A stretch of DNA of 64,000 bases from Bradyrhizobium sp. CCGB12 (GTDB taxonomy: Bacteria; Pseudomonadota; Alphaproteobacteria; Rhizobiales; Xanthobacteraceae). Location: positions 806,001 to 870,000 of the forward strand of contig NZ_JANADO010000001.1 of NCBI RefSeq assembly GCF_024199845.1, in the 5' to 3' direction. Shown here piece after piece: positions 9,030-16,921 of this stretch. The notes beneath the pieces were generated by a model. It made no database searches, was not told the DNA's origin, and saw nothing but the letters and a program-made list of their open reading frames with translations. The translations under genes were made by a program, and so were the position numbers. Numbering within the stretch: the first letter of the stretch is position 1; each line of letters begins with the position of its first letter.

Positions 9030-9079
9030 CTGAACTCTTAATCAGCGGGTCCCAGGTTCGAGCCCTGGTGCGCCCACCA
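9030..9079 (+). other. Attachment-site candidate: duplicated 3' half of tRNA-Lys (CUU)
   Basis: The sequence from the anticodon loop to the encoded CCA of a lysine tRNA is present. It contains CTCTTAA (anticodon CTT), a 3' anticodon stem TCAG, a five-pair T arm CCAGG-TTCGAGC-CCTGG, the acceptor strand TGCGCCC and ACCA. No D arm or 5' acceptor strand can be drawn from the bases to its left, and the anticodon loop has an extra A at about 9034. Such 3' halves are left when an element integrates into a tRNA gene, and the integrase next door fits. The element therefore lies to the left, with the intact tRNA gene expected at its far end outside the window. Confidence 0.8.
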
Positions 9080-9377
9080 AATCAATCACTTATCCAGAAA
9101 AGCCGTTTGAGTATCTGATTTTCAAACGGTGATTTTGCTGTGGTGGTTGCTTTCAAAGACGGCTCGCGGGTGCCGCAACCGGCGAATGCGTGTGCATGAT
9201 TAGAAATACCAGGGCCGGAAGGCGGGCGGGCGCTTACAAGTATTCTCAGTTTTCTAAAGTTGCGGGTTTGGTGCCCGCTCTCCGCAATTCGCGCGATCTT
9301 AGACGAACTGCGATTTTACTCGCTCCGCGTACACGGCAAAAGTGATAATTGTCGACGAAACCCGTTGTCGGACGCCG
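9080..9377. other. Island-flank spacer without a gene
   Basis: About 300 bp right of the attachment site with no supported gene. An inverted repeat CCGTTTGA (9103-9110) / TCAAACGG (9122-9129) followed by TGATTTT could be a weak terminator. TCAAACGGTG recurs at 8885-8894 just upstream of the integrase. A T-arm-like hairpin GCGGG-N7-CCCGC lies at 9262-9278, but no tRNA can be folded around it. Confidence 0.4.
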
Positions 9378-9575
9378 TTAACGCACCGCAACTGCCATTC
9401 CGGCCAATGCTGCCGGAAGTGACCAGGCCCAATCTTCCATCAGCAAAACCGCCCCTGCAGCAACGAGGCACCCCAGGATGAAGCTGAGCAGACGCTGCAG
9501 CGAGTGATTGAGGGGCGTGGAATCGAGCGGCAGCAGGCGGTTGCGTGCGGCGTTCGGCAGACGTGATGAGCCGCG
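9378..9575 (-). pseudogene. C-terminal fragment of an unidentified membrane protein
   Basis: On the minus strand an open frame ends at TAA (9378-9380) and reads NRLLPLDSTPLNHSLQ, then LLSFILGCLVAAGAVLLM, then a short DWAWSLPAALAGMAVAV tail. That is protein-like, with two hydrophobic helices, but has no start codon of its own. Toward its N-terminal side the frame runs into the palindromic repeat at 9592-9709. I read it as the 3' remnant of a gene whose front was lost. Parent family not identified. Confidence 0.45.
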
Positions 9576-9591
9576 GCTCTATCCCCTTCGT

Positions 9592-9709
9592 CGTCCCGGC
9601 GAAGGCCGGGACCCATACGCCGCAGCAGATGTTGTGAAAGGGACTCGTCGTCTCAGCAGTGCAAACCAATTCGCATTTGTGGTTATGGGTCTCGGCTTTC
9701 GCCGGGACG
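9592..9709. repeat. Palindromic intergenic repeat element (RIMP/Bradyrhizobium type)
   Basis: Two 26-base arms, 9592-9617 and 9684-9709, are inverted copies differing at two positions. Each arm is itself a hairpin (CCCGGCGAAGGCCGGG in the left arm). Elements with these GGCGAAGGCCGGGACCCATA arms are abundant between genes in Bradyrhizobium and relatives (established knowledge). It lies just downstream of the GntR gene stop at 9728 and may act as its terminator or mRNA end. Confidence 0.8.
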
Positions 9710-9727
9710 GCACCGAATTTGTTGCGC

Positions 9728-10411
9728 CTAGGTCTCCCGGCCTTCGCTCCAGACGTGTCGGGATCGCTCCATGTGCTTCTGCATCAGCGCAACGGCGCCG
9801 GCTTCGTTGCGCTTGGCGAGGAGGTCGAGCAACTGGAAATGTTCGGCGGCGGAGTGGGCGATGTATTCGCGGCTCTTGCCGCTCTTGAAGCCATGCAGGC
9901 GAACGCGGTCGCGCAGGGTCTCGACGAGGTCGGCGAGGGGCTTGTTGCCGAGCGTGGCGATCAGCTCGACGTGAAACTTGCGATCGGATTCGAGAAACTC
10001 GATCAGATTGCCCGCGTCGGCGGCGCGTTTGGTGACCTCGGCGAGGGCGCGCAGCTGCTTCAACTGCGCCGGCGCGAGACCCGCACGAGCGATCTCCGCG
10101 ATGCTGGGCACTTCGAGCATCGTGCGGATCGCGTAGATGTCCTTTAGCTCGTTTGAGGAGAGGGCGACCACGCGAAATCCGCGATTGCGCACCGGCTCGA
10201 GCAGGCCTTCGCGCGCGAGATCGAGCAGCGCCTCGCGCACCGGCGTTGCCGACACCCCGAGCTCGGTCGCGAGCCGCGGCACCGAATAAAGCTGATCGGC
10301 CTGCATCTGCCCGGTGATGATCTGCCCGCGGATCACCGTGCGTGCCTGCTCGCGCAGGCTCGGACCCGACACCAGGCTGAGCGCGCCGCTCTCTCTCATA
10401 TCCATCGCCAT
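9728..10411 (-). CDS. GntR-family transcriptional regulator, FCD subfamily
   Basis: A 227-residue regulator. The winged helix-turn-helix occupies roughly residues 18-80 (SLREQARTVIRGQIITGQM, LATELGVSATPVREAL, LVRNRGF-like wing). The FCD ligand domain follows, with the metal-binding pattern D/H at ESDRKFHVELI and two later His in AEHFQLLDLL and KHMERSRHVW. FCD proteins usually bind carboxylic acids and repress adjacent catabolic genes. It is divergent from the sulfatase-dipeptide importer block, with two related near-palindromes in the shared 117 bp promoter, so it probably controls both itself and that operon. Confidence 0.92.
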   Translation of the reverse strand: MAMDMRESGALSLVSGPSLREQARTVIRGQIITGQMQADQLYSVPRLATELGVSATPVREALLDLAREGLLEPVRNRGFRVVALSSNELKDIYAIRTMLEVPSIAEIARAGLAPAQLKQLRALAEVTKRAADAGNLIEFLESDRKFHVELIATLGNKPLADLVETLRDRVRLHGFKSGKSREYIAHSAAEHFQLLDLLAKRNEAGAVALMQKHMERSRHVWSEGRET

Positions 10412-10448
10412 GCTCTATCCAAGATTCTCCTCGGCGTAAATGTCATGT

Positions 10449-10496
10449 GTAACATATTACTCGTTGACGACCGCAGCGTGATATGTGATATTTTAC
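10449..10496. promoter_or_regulatory. Putative paired operator for the divergent GntR regulator
   Basis: Two similar 12-mers, GTAACATATTAC (10449-10460) and GTGATATTTTAC (10485-10496), lie 36 bp apart in the intergenic region between the GntR gene and the sulfatase gene. The first is a near-perfect palindrome (10 of 12). AT-rich short palindromes between divergent genes are typical FCD-GntR operators. Assignment is by position and symmetry only. Confidence 0.45.
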
Positions 10497-10528
10497 TATA
10501 ACGACAAGAGAACTATAGGGAGGTTGCC

Positions 10529-11947
10529 GTGGTTGACCGCATTCTCATGATCGTGTCCGACACCGTCCGCTGGGACTTGCTCGGCTACAATGGCGGGCAC
10601 GTGAGGACACCGAACCTCGACCGGCTCGCCGCCAAGTCGATGGTGTTCGACCGCTATTATGCGTCGAGCTTCCCGACCGTCCCCGCGCGCTACGACTATC
10701 TCACCGGCAAGCCGGCCTTCGCCGGCGTCGGCTGGGGCGCCTTGCCGCGCGCCGACCGCTCGATCGCGACCGCGTTGACCGAGGTGGGCTACACCACGCT
10801 CGGCGTGGTCGACACGCCGTTTTATCAGATCAACGGCTATTCCTACGATCGCGGCTTCAATTTCTTCTACGATATGAAGTCCCAGCTCTTGGGCACGCCG
10901 CATTACTCTTCTTATAGCGCGCCGAACAAGACCAAGCGGCAGGGTGAAGGCAAGCTGCCGCAATGGCCGATCACCGGCAAGGTGAAGCCCGACCCCCGCG
11001 TCGGCGAGATGGATTGCCCTGCGCCGCTCACCATGGTGCAGGCGGCCAGGTGCCTGGAGCAGATCTACGAGGACAAGTTCTTTGCACTGGTCGACACCTG
11101 GGATCCGCATGAGCCTTGGGATCCGCCGGCCTATTATACGCGTCATTATCTGCCCGACTATGCCGGCGAGCGCGTGCATCCGCCCTATGGCGATTGCAAA
11201 AAACACGGCATGACCGACCGCGACATCGCGGTGGCGCGGGCGCTCTATAGCGGCGAGCTCGAACTGGTCGATCGCTGGATTGGCCATCTGCTCGATCAGG
11301 TCGCCTATCTCGGCATCGAGGATTCCACCGCCGTCATCTTCGTCTCCGACCACGGCTTCCTGCTTGGCGAGCACGGCATGATGGGCAAGATGGTGCGCCG
11401 CGCGCCCGGCGAGGCGACATGGATGCGCTCGCCGCTCTATGAAGAGATCGCGCGCGTGCCGTTATTGATCCATGTGCCCGGCGCCAAGCCCGGTCGTACC
11501 GGCAAGCTCGCCTGCGCGCTCGATATCGCGCCGACGATCTGTGACATGGCCGGCCTGCCACGTCAGTCGGAGATGCTTGGACATTCGCTGCTGCCCGGCG
11601 TGCGCGGCCAGAAGTTCGAGGGACGGGACCACGTGCTGACCGCGCTGCCGCTGGCCAATCCCGGTGACACCGTCGAGGTCGTCGACGATCTGATGCGCAC
11701 CGTCGTCGAGTGGCAGCCCGTCACCATCACGACCGAACGATGGTCGCTGCTTTATGCGACGCCGACCGAGCCGGTCGAGCTCTACGATCTCAGCGCCGAT
11801 CCGAAGCAGACCACCAACGTCGCGGCGAAGCATCCCGACGTGATCCGGTCGTTGCTGAAGCTATATGCGGAAGATCTCCGCCGCGCCGGCGTGACGCCAA
11901 AATACGCCGACCCGCGTCTTGCCGGACTGCTCGAACCCGCATCCTGA
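10529..11947 (+). CDS. Sulfatase-like hydrolase (alkaline phosphatase superfamily) with Thr at the nucleophile position
   Basis: A 472-residue cytoplasmic-looking hydrolase; no signal peptide. Metal-binding landmarks of sulfatases are present: IVSDTVRWDLLGYNGG at the start and FVSDHGFLLGEHGMMGK in the second half, with a C-terminal ELYDLSADPKQTTNVA block. At the place of the formylglycine motif C/S-x-P-x-R the protein has Thr50-Val-Pro-Ala-Arg54 followed by YDYLTG. Thr cannot be converted to formylglycine, so it may work as a Thr-nucleophile phosphodi/monoesterase or sulfamidase-like enzyme. GTG start at 10529 has AGGGAGG upstream. It leads the dipeptide-importer block, 68 bp before the binding protein. 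Confidence 0.85.
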   Translation: MVDRILMIVSDTVRWDLLGYNGGHVRTPNLDRLAAKSMVFDRYYASSFPTVPARYDYLTGKPAFAGVGWGALPRADRSIATALTEVGYTTLGVVDTPFYQINGYSYDRGFNFFYDMKSQLLGTPHYSSYSAPNKTKRQGEGKLPQWPITGKVKPDPRVGEMDCPAPLTMVQAARCLEQIYEDKFFALVDTWDPHEPWDPPAYYTRHYLPDYAGERVHPPYGDCKKHGMTDRDIAVARALYSGELELVDRWIGHLLDQVAYLGIEDSTAVIFVSDHGFLLGEHGMMGKMVRRAPGEATWMRSPLYEEIARVPLLIHVPGAKPGRTGKLACALDIAPTICDMAGLPRQSEMLGHSLLPGVRGQKFEGRDHVLTALPLANPGDTVEVVDDLMRTVVEWQPVTITTERWSLLYATPTEPVELYDLSADPKQTTNVAAKHPDVIRSLLKLYAEDLRRAGVTPKYADPRLAGLLEPAS

Positions 11948-12015
11948 GTGGTCGGCGCTGCGCGGGTTCTGCGTAGCGCCGAAATCCTGCGTCGATTAAA
12001 TCGGTGGAGGGCGGC

Positions 12016-13593
12016 ATGATGACTTACATCACGCGAAGGCGGTTCCTCGGCACTACGGGTGTGGGGCTGATCGGACTGGGCTATGCCGCGGGCCTTCCGG
12101 TCGCGGCAGGCGATGAGGCTCCGGCGCCGAAGCGCGGCGGCGTGCTGACCATTGGCCAGGACGAGAACCCGATCGGGCTCGATCCGCACAAGACGGCGGC
12201 GTTCTCGACCACCAACATCGCCGAGCACATGTTCAGCTGTCTGCTGAAATGGGATGCGACGGTCAGTCATGTCGAGCCCGATCTCGCCCTGGCCTGGGAG
12301 AATCCCGATCCGCTGACCTTCGTCTTCCATCTGCGCGACGGCGTGAAATTCCACAATGGCAATGTTCTGACCAGCGAGGACGTCAAGTTCACGTTCCAGC
12401 GCATGGTCGATCCTGCCACCCGTTCGCCCTGGCTGTCGATCTTCTCGGTGATCTCTGCGATCGAGGCGCCAGACTCGAAGACGGTGGTCTTCCGTCTCGC
12501 TCATCCATTCTCGCCATTCCTCAATTATCTGGCGAGCGTCAGATACACCGCGATCGTCAGCCGCGAGGATGTCCGGCAGCGCGGCGATCTCATCAAGGGC
12601 GGCGTTGGCACCGGACCGTTCATGCTGGACGAGTTCCGGCCGAACTCGCTGATCAGTCTGAAACGCAATCCCTATTATTACGAGCCCGGATTGCCCTATC
12701 TCGACGGTCTCGATTTCCGGATCATTCCCGACGAGGGCAGCCGCATGGCGGCGCTTCGCGCAGGGACCGTGCAACTGACCTGGATGAGCCGTCCCGACTC
12801 GGCCGCGCAAATGCAGGATGTCGCCGATATCGTCGCGCCGGAGCCGACGTCCTTTGCGCGGCTGATTCTGCTCGAATTCGATACCCGCAAGCCGCCGTTC
12901 AACGACGTCCGCGTTCGGCGCGCCTTCAGCCTGGCGCTGAATCGCGAGCTGATCGTCAAGGTGATCTGGCGCGGCAAGGCTGGGCTCGCGGCCGCGCTGC
13001 CACCGATGCAGGCGCCGTTCGCCGTTCCGAGTAGCGAGGTATCCGGCTTGCCTTATGCGAAGGAGGACGTCGCTGCGGCAAAGGCATTGATGGCGGAGGC
13101 CGGCTACGCAGGGGGCTTTGAGACGATCTTCGCAGTCTCGCCAGCGAACTACGGCGACGTTCAGATTGCCCAGATCGTCCAGCAGATGGTCGGGCGGATC
13201 GGCATCAGGATCAAGATCCTGCAGAAGGAATGGAGCCAGCTCGTCACCGACTTCCAATCGACGGAATCGCCGATCTCCATGGCCGGCCTGGTGTGGGGAC
13301 CCGATCCCGACACTAACATCTCGATCCGGCTGGATTCGAAATCCACGGTCAATCCGGGCAAGACGGCCGATCCCGTGCTGGACGATCTGCTCGCCAAAGC
13401 GCGCCAGAGCTATGACATAGCCGAGCGCGTCAAGCTCTACCGTGAGGTCCAGCAGCGCGTCGCCGACATGGCCTATATCATCACGCCCTGTGCGGCGGCG
13501 ATCAGATGGGAGATTTGGTCGAGCAAGCTGCAGGGCTATCAAGCGTTGCCGTCGTCGCAGCGCGTCGCTCTTCGGCAGGCCTGGCTGCGGTAG
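12016..13593 (+). CDS. ABC transporter substrate-binding protein, family 5
   Basis: Periplasmic peptide-type binding protein of about 525 residues. The leader YITRRRFLGTTGVGLIGLG is a twin-arginine signal, with mature protein beginning around GDEAPAPKRGG. Family blocks: RGGVLTIGQDENPIGLDPHK, LKWDATVSHVEPDLALAWE, FHLRDGVKFHNGNVLTSEDV, GTGPFMLDEF and RVRRAFSLALNRELIVK. GGAGG at 12006-12010 lies five bases before the ATG at 12016 and eight before the ATG at 12019, so either is suitable and an earlier in-frame GTG at 12004 is not. It supplies the importer encoded by the next genes. Confidence 0.92.
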   Translation: MMTYITRRRFLGTTGVGLIGLGYAAGLPVAAGDEAPAPKRGGVLTIGQDENPIGLDPHKTAAFSTTNIAEHMFSCLLKWDATVSHVEPDLALAWENPDPLTFVFHLRDGVKFHNGNVLTSEDVKFTFQRMVDPATRSPWLSIFSVISAIEAPDSKTVVFRLAHPFSPFLNYLASVRYTAIVSREDVRQRGDLIKGGVGTGPFMLDEFRPNSLISLKRNPYYYEPGLPYLDGLDFRIIPDEGSRMAALRAGTVQLTWMSRPDSAAQMQDVADIVAPEPTSFARLILLEFDTRKPPFNDVRVRRAFSLALNRELIVKVIWRGKAGLAAALPPMQAPFAVPSSEVSGLPYAKEDVAAAKALMAEAGYAGGFETIFAVSPANYGDVQIAQIVQQMVGRIGIRIKILQKEWSQLVTDFQSTESPISMAGLVWGPDPDTNISIRLDSKSTVNPGKTADPVLDDLLAKARQSYDIAERVKLYREVQQRVADMAYIITPCAAAIRWEIWSSKLQGYQALPSSQRVALRQAWLR

Positions 13594-13619
13594 CGCGGGC
13601 GAGCGCGGAGGGAGATTCG

Positions 13620-14573
13620 ATGCTCAAATATGCCGCAGGCCGCATTGTCTTCGCCGTGCCAGTGTTGGTCGGCGTCTCCTTGATGAGCTTTGCGATCATT
13701 CATCTGATTCCCGGCGATATCGTCAGCGTGCTCGCCGGGCCCACCGTTGCGCTGGATTCCGAAGCCGCCCAGAACATCCGCCATGCACTTCATCTCGACC
13801 AGCCGCTGCCGGTGCAATATGGGCTGTGGCTTTCGGCTGCGCTGCGCGGCGATTTCGGCAACTCGCTGGTGATGGGCCTGCCGGTCGGCCCGCAGATCGC
13901 CTCGCATCTGCCGGTGACGTTGCTGCTGACCGCGTTGTCGTTGCTGTTCGCGCTTCTGATCGGATTGCCGGGCGGCGTTGTCGCCGCGACGACGCGCGGA
14001 CGCTGGCCCGATCTTGCCATTCGCGGCGTCGGGTTGCTCGGCCTTTCAACGCCGCCGTTCTTCGTTGGTGTTGCTGCGGTGCTGCTGCTGTCGATCTATT
14101 GGCCGTCGTTCAAGACGCTGGGTGCCGTCGACCTGCATCGAGACCCCTTCGGCAGCCTACAGACGTTGCTGCTGCCGGCCTTCGTGCTGTCGCTCGCGGC
14201 CGCGACCACGATTATGCGCTACACCCGCGCCGCCATGCTGGAGGTGCTGGCGGAGCCGTTCATAGCAACCGCACGCGCCAAGGGTGCCGGCCGCATGCGC
14301 GTGCTGATCCGACACGGCCTACGTAACGCGTTGCTGCCTGTTGTGACCGCGGTCGGTGTCACCGCCGCGCATCTGGTCGCCGGCGCCGTCGTGGTCGAGC
14401 AGGTGTTCGGCCTGCCCGGTATCGGGCAGTTGATGCTCAATGCGATCTATCATCGCGACTATACGCAGGTGCAGGCGACCGTGCTCGTCGTCACGACGCT
14501 GGTGGTGCTGATCAACATCGTGGTCGATCTCAGCTACTACTTGCTTGATCCCAGGATTCAGCAGCATGGTTGA
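13620..14573 (+). CDS. ABC transporter permease, DppB-like
   Basis: Inner-membrane permease of 317 residues, first of the pair for the second peptide-type importer. It opens LKYAAGRIVFAVPVLVGVSLM, then HLIPGDIVSVLAGP, both DppB hallmarks; the EAA loop FIATARAKGAGRMRVLIRHG is near residue 220, and the tail VVDLSYYLLDPRIQ is standard for the family. The ATG at 13620 follows GGAGGGAGA; the frame is open further upstream but that part overlaps the binding-protein gene and is not protein-like. The stop overlaps the DppC-like start by 8 bp. Confidence 0.93.
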   Translation: MLKYAAGRIVFAVPVLVGVSLMSFAIIHLIPGDIVSVLAGPTVALDSEAAQNIRHALHLDQPLPVQYGLWLSAALRGDFGNSLVMGLPVGPQIASHLPVTLLLTALSLLFALLIGLPGGVVAATTRGRWPDLAIRGVGLLGLSTPPFFVGVAAVLLLSIYWPSFKTLGAVDLHRDPFGSLQTLLLPAFVLSLAAATTIMRYTRAAMLEVLAEPFIATARAKGAGRMRVLIRHGLRNALLPVVTAVGVTAAHLVAGAVVVEQVFGLPGIGQLMLNAIYHRDYTQVQATVLVVTTLVVLINIVVDLSYYLLDPRIQQHG

Positions 14574-15453
14574 CGCGCTTCCGACCATGATCGACGTGCC
14601 GGAGCGGCCGCAGCTGCAGGCCGCACCGGTACGATTTTATCATCGCACGCGGCTGCGCTGGAACTTGCCGCTGGTCATTGGTGCGGCAATGGTGCTGCTA
14701 TCGATCGCGCTTGCGCTCGCGGCGCCATGGCTCACTACTCATGATCCGCTCGAGATCGCCGATGCTTCGCTCTCGCCGCCGTCGCGCGAGTTTCTACTGG
14801 GGACGGACCAGCTCGGGCGCGATGTGCTGACGCGCATCCTCCACGCCGCGCGCAGCTCGCTCGCCGTCGCCTGCCTGAGCGCCGCGCTGGCCTTTGCCTC
14901 GGGCACGCTGATCGGTCTCGTCGCCGGATATTCATCGGGCCTGGTCGACGCCTGCCTGATGCGCCTGCTCGATATCCTGCAGGCCTTTCCCGCGTTGCTG
15001 CTGGCGATTGCGCTGGTGGCGGCACTTGGGCCGAACCTGCCAAATCTCGTCCTCACCATGGGCCTGCTGTTCATGCCGCGCTTTGCCCGCGTCGCACGCG
15101 CCTCGACGCTAACGGTGCGGGAGCGCGACTACATCACCGCGGCCATCGGGCTCGGGGTCTCCCGGGCGCGGACCATGGTCCGGCACGTGCTGCCCAACAT
15201 CGCCGCGCCCTTGATCGTCGAGGCGTCGCTGACGGTGACGATTGCGATCCTGACTGAGGCCTCGCTGTCGTTTCTCGGACTCGGCGTGCAGCCGCCCGAT
15301 CCGACCTGGGGCGGCATGATCGCCGAATCCACCTCGGTGATGGCACTGGCGCCTTGGCTCGCACTCAGCCCGGGCGTCGCCATGGTGTTCGTCGTCATCG
15401 GTTTCACGCTGATGGGCGACGGTCTGCGTGATGCGCTGGATCCGCGAGGCTAG
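14566..15453 (+). CDS. ABC transporter permease, DppC-like
   Basis: Partner permease of 295 residues. After a ~30-residue cytoplasmic N-terminus come LPLVIGAAMVLLSIALALAA, the HDPLEIADASLSPPSREFLLG linker with LGTDQLGRDVLTRILHAARSS (OppC_N signature), and the EAA loop DYITAAIGLGVSRARTM. It ends GDGLRDALDPRG, the usual DppC C-terminus. Starts inside the DppB-like gene (8 bp overlap). The amidase gene begins 3 bp after its stop, so importer and enzyme are one transcript. Confidence 0.93.
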   Translation: MVDALPTMIDVPERPQLQAAPVRFYHRTRLRWNLPLVIGAAMVLLSIALALAAPWLTTHDPLEIADASLSPPSREFLLGTDQLGRDVLTRILHAARSSLAVACLSAALAFASGTLIGLVAGYSSGLVDACLMRLLDILQAFPALLLAIALVAALGPNLPNLVLTMGLLFMPRFARVARASTLTVRERDYITAAIGLGVSRARTMVRHVLPNIAAPLIVEASLTVTIAILTEASLSFLGLGVQPPDPTWGGMIAESTSVMALAPWLALSPGVAMVFVVIGFTLMGDGLRDALDPRG

Positions 15454-15456
15454 ATC

Positions 15457-16896
15457 ATGCTGAACAAGACAAAGACCGACGCGACAGCCGATTTTCCCGC
15501 CGATATCCATTGGGCTTCGGCCTGGCAGCTCCGCGAGGCCATCGTCGCACGACGGCTTTCGGCCGTTGAAGTCGCAAAGCACTTCATCGCCCGGATCTCG
15601 CGCCTGGACCGGCGTACCCATTCCTTCGTCACGCTTGCGGTGGATGCCGCGCTTGAGCAGGCGCAGGCCATCGATCGCCGCATCCATCGCGGTGAGCCGG
15701 TCGGGCCGCTCGCCGGCGTGCCGGTCTCCATCAAGGATCAGTTCTGGACCAAGGGCATCCGCACTACCAGCGGCTCGCGGATCTATGCCAACCACGTGCC
15801 GGAGGAGGATTCGCTCCATGTCGCGCGTGTGAAGGCAGCTGGCGGCGTGATCATCGGCAAGACCGCCACACCTGAATTCGGGACGTTTTGGCGTACTGTC
15901 GGCCGCATCGCGCCCGAATGTCTCAACCCGTGGGATTCCCGATGCACCTCCGGGGGATCGAGCGGCGGGGCGGGGGCGAGTGTCGCAGCCGGCTTCGGCC
16001 CGCTCGCGCTCGGCAGCGATTCAGGTGGATCGATCCGGCTGCCCTCGGCGATGTGCGGGGTGCTCGGCGTGCTGCCGAGCAACGGCCGGGTCCCGAGCCA
16101 CGGCTCGCTCGGATCCACGCTGTTCCTTTGCAGTGCAGGCCCGATCAGCCGTGACGTCCGGGATGCGGCCACACTGCTGCAGCTGCTGGCACAACCCTCG
16201 GCCGACGATCCGCTGTGCCGGCTGGATGAGCCGCCCGATTATCTCGCGCGGCTCGATGAGGGGATTGCGGGACTACGGCTCGGTTGGTGGGAAGATCAGA
16301 GCGTCGCAGACCAGGTTGACGCCGATGTTGTCGCTACGATCAGGAAAGCCGCCCTCGGCCTCAGCGACCTCGGCGGCAGCTTTGTCGACGAACCCGTGGT
16401 CCTCGACACGCAAGGCATAGACGAAGCCTGGCGGGTGCTCGACTTCGTCGACCGTTACGCTTCGCTCGGCGAGAGCCTCTATGCCGATGTCGCGGCGCGA
16501 CGCAAACTGACTCAATATGCGCGGGAACGATTTGCCTGGGCCAAAGGCGTGAGCGGTGCCGACTACTCGCGCGCGGTGCGCCGGCGCGCCGGATTTGTCC
16601 GCTCGTTCCAGGCCGCGTTCCAGAATTGCGATCTCGTGCTCGCGCCGACGCTCGGCTTCACCGCGCCTGTCATCGAATCCGTTGGCCCCGCCCAGCGTAT
16701 CCCGGCGCTGGTCGCCTATACGCTGGCCGTCAATCTCGCCGGCTTTACCTCTGCCACGGTCCCATGCGGCTTCGTCAATGGCATGCCGGTCGGCCTGCAG
16801 GTGATAGCGCCGCCCAATCAGGAATCGCTCGTACTGCGTGCCGCGCGCGCCATTGAGCAAGCTTGGCCGTGGAGCGGCCGCAAACCCGCAATGTGA
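15457..16896 (+). CDS. Amidase, amidase-signature family
   Basis: A 479-residue amidohydrolase with the Ser-cisSer-Lys triad: Lys93 in VPVSIKDQFW, the cis-Ser in CTSGGSSGGAGAS (168/169) and the nucleophile Ser192 in SDSGGSIRLPSAMCGV. It cleaves carboxylic amides to acid plus ammonia or amine in the cytoplasm. Its position between the permeases and ATPases of a peptide-type importer suggests it hydrolyses the imported amide. Distinct from GatA in context, since no gatB/gatC is near. Substrate not predictable. Confidence 0.92.
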   Translation: MLNKTKTDATADFPADIHWASAWQLREAIVARRLSAVEVAKHFIARISRLDRRTHSFVTLAVDAALEQAQAIDRRIHRGEPVGPLAGVPVSIKDQFWTKGIRTTSGSRIYANHVPEEDSLHVARVKAAGGVIIGKTATPEFGTFWRTVGRIAPECLNPWDSRCTSGGSSGGAGASVAAGFGPLALGSDSGGSIRLPSAMCGVLGVLPSNGRVPSHGSLGSTLFLCSAGPISRDVRDAATLLQLLAQPSADDPLCRLDEPPDYLARLDEGIAGLRLGWWEDQSVADQVDADVVATIRKAALGLSDLGGSFVDEPVVLDTQGIDEAWRVLDFVDRYASLGESLYADVAARRKLTQYARERFAWAKGVSGADYSRAVRRRAGFVRSFQAAFQNCDLVLAPTLGFTAPVIESVGPAQRIPALVAYTLAVNLAGFTSATVPCGFVNGMPVGLQVIAPPNQESLVLRAARAIEQAWPWSGRKPAM

Positions 16897-16921
16897 AGAC
16901 GTCAACCAGGAGAAAACCAAC

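Noticed and set aside
8980..9079. A complete tRNA gene starting at GGGCGTC (8981)
   Set aside because: The distance to the CCA is about 100 bases, no D arm forms, and the acceptor pairing is incomplete. Only the 3' half is real.
9262..9278. T-arm-like hairpin GCGGG-N7-CCCGC
   Set aside because: The loop does not match TTCRANY and no other tRNA parts surround it.
11782..13542. 586-codon open frame on the minus strand opposite the second binding protein
   Set aside because: Codon shadow; it spans two unrelated plus-strand genes (sulfatase end and binding protein) and has no recognisable domain.
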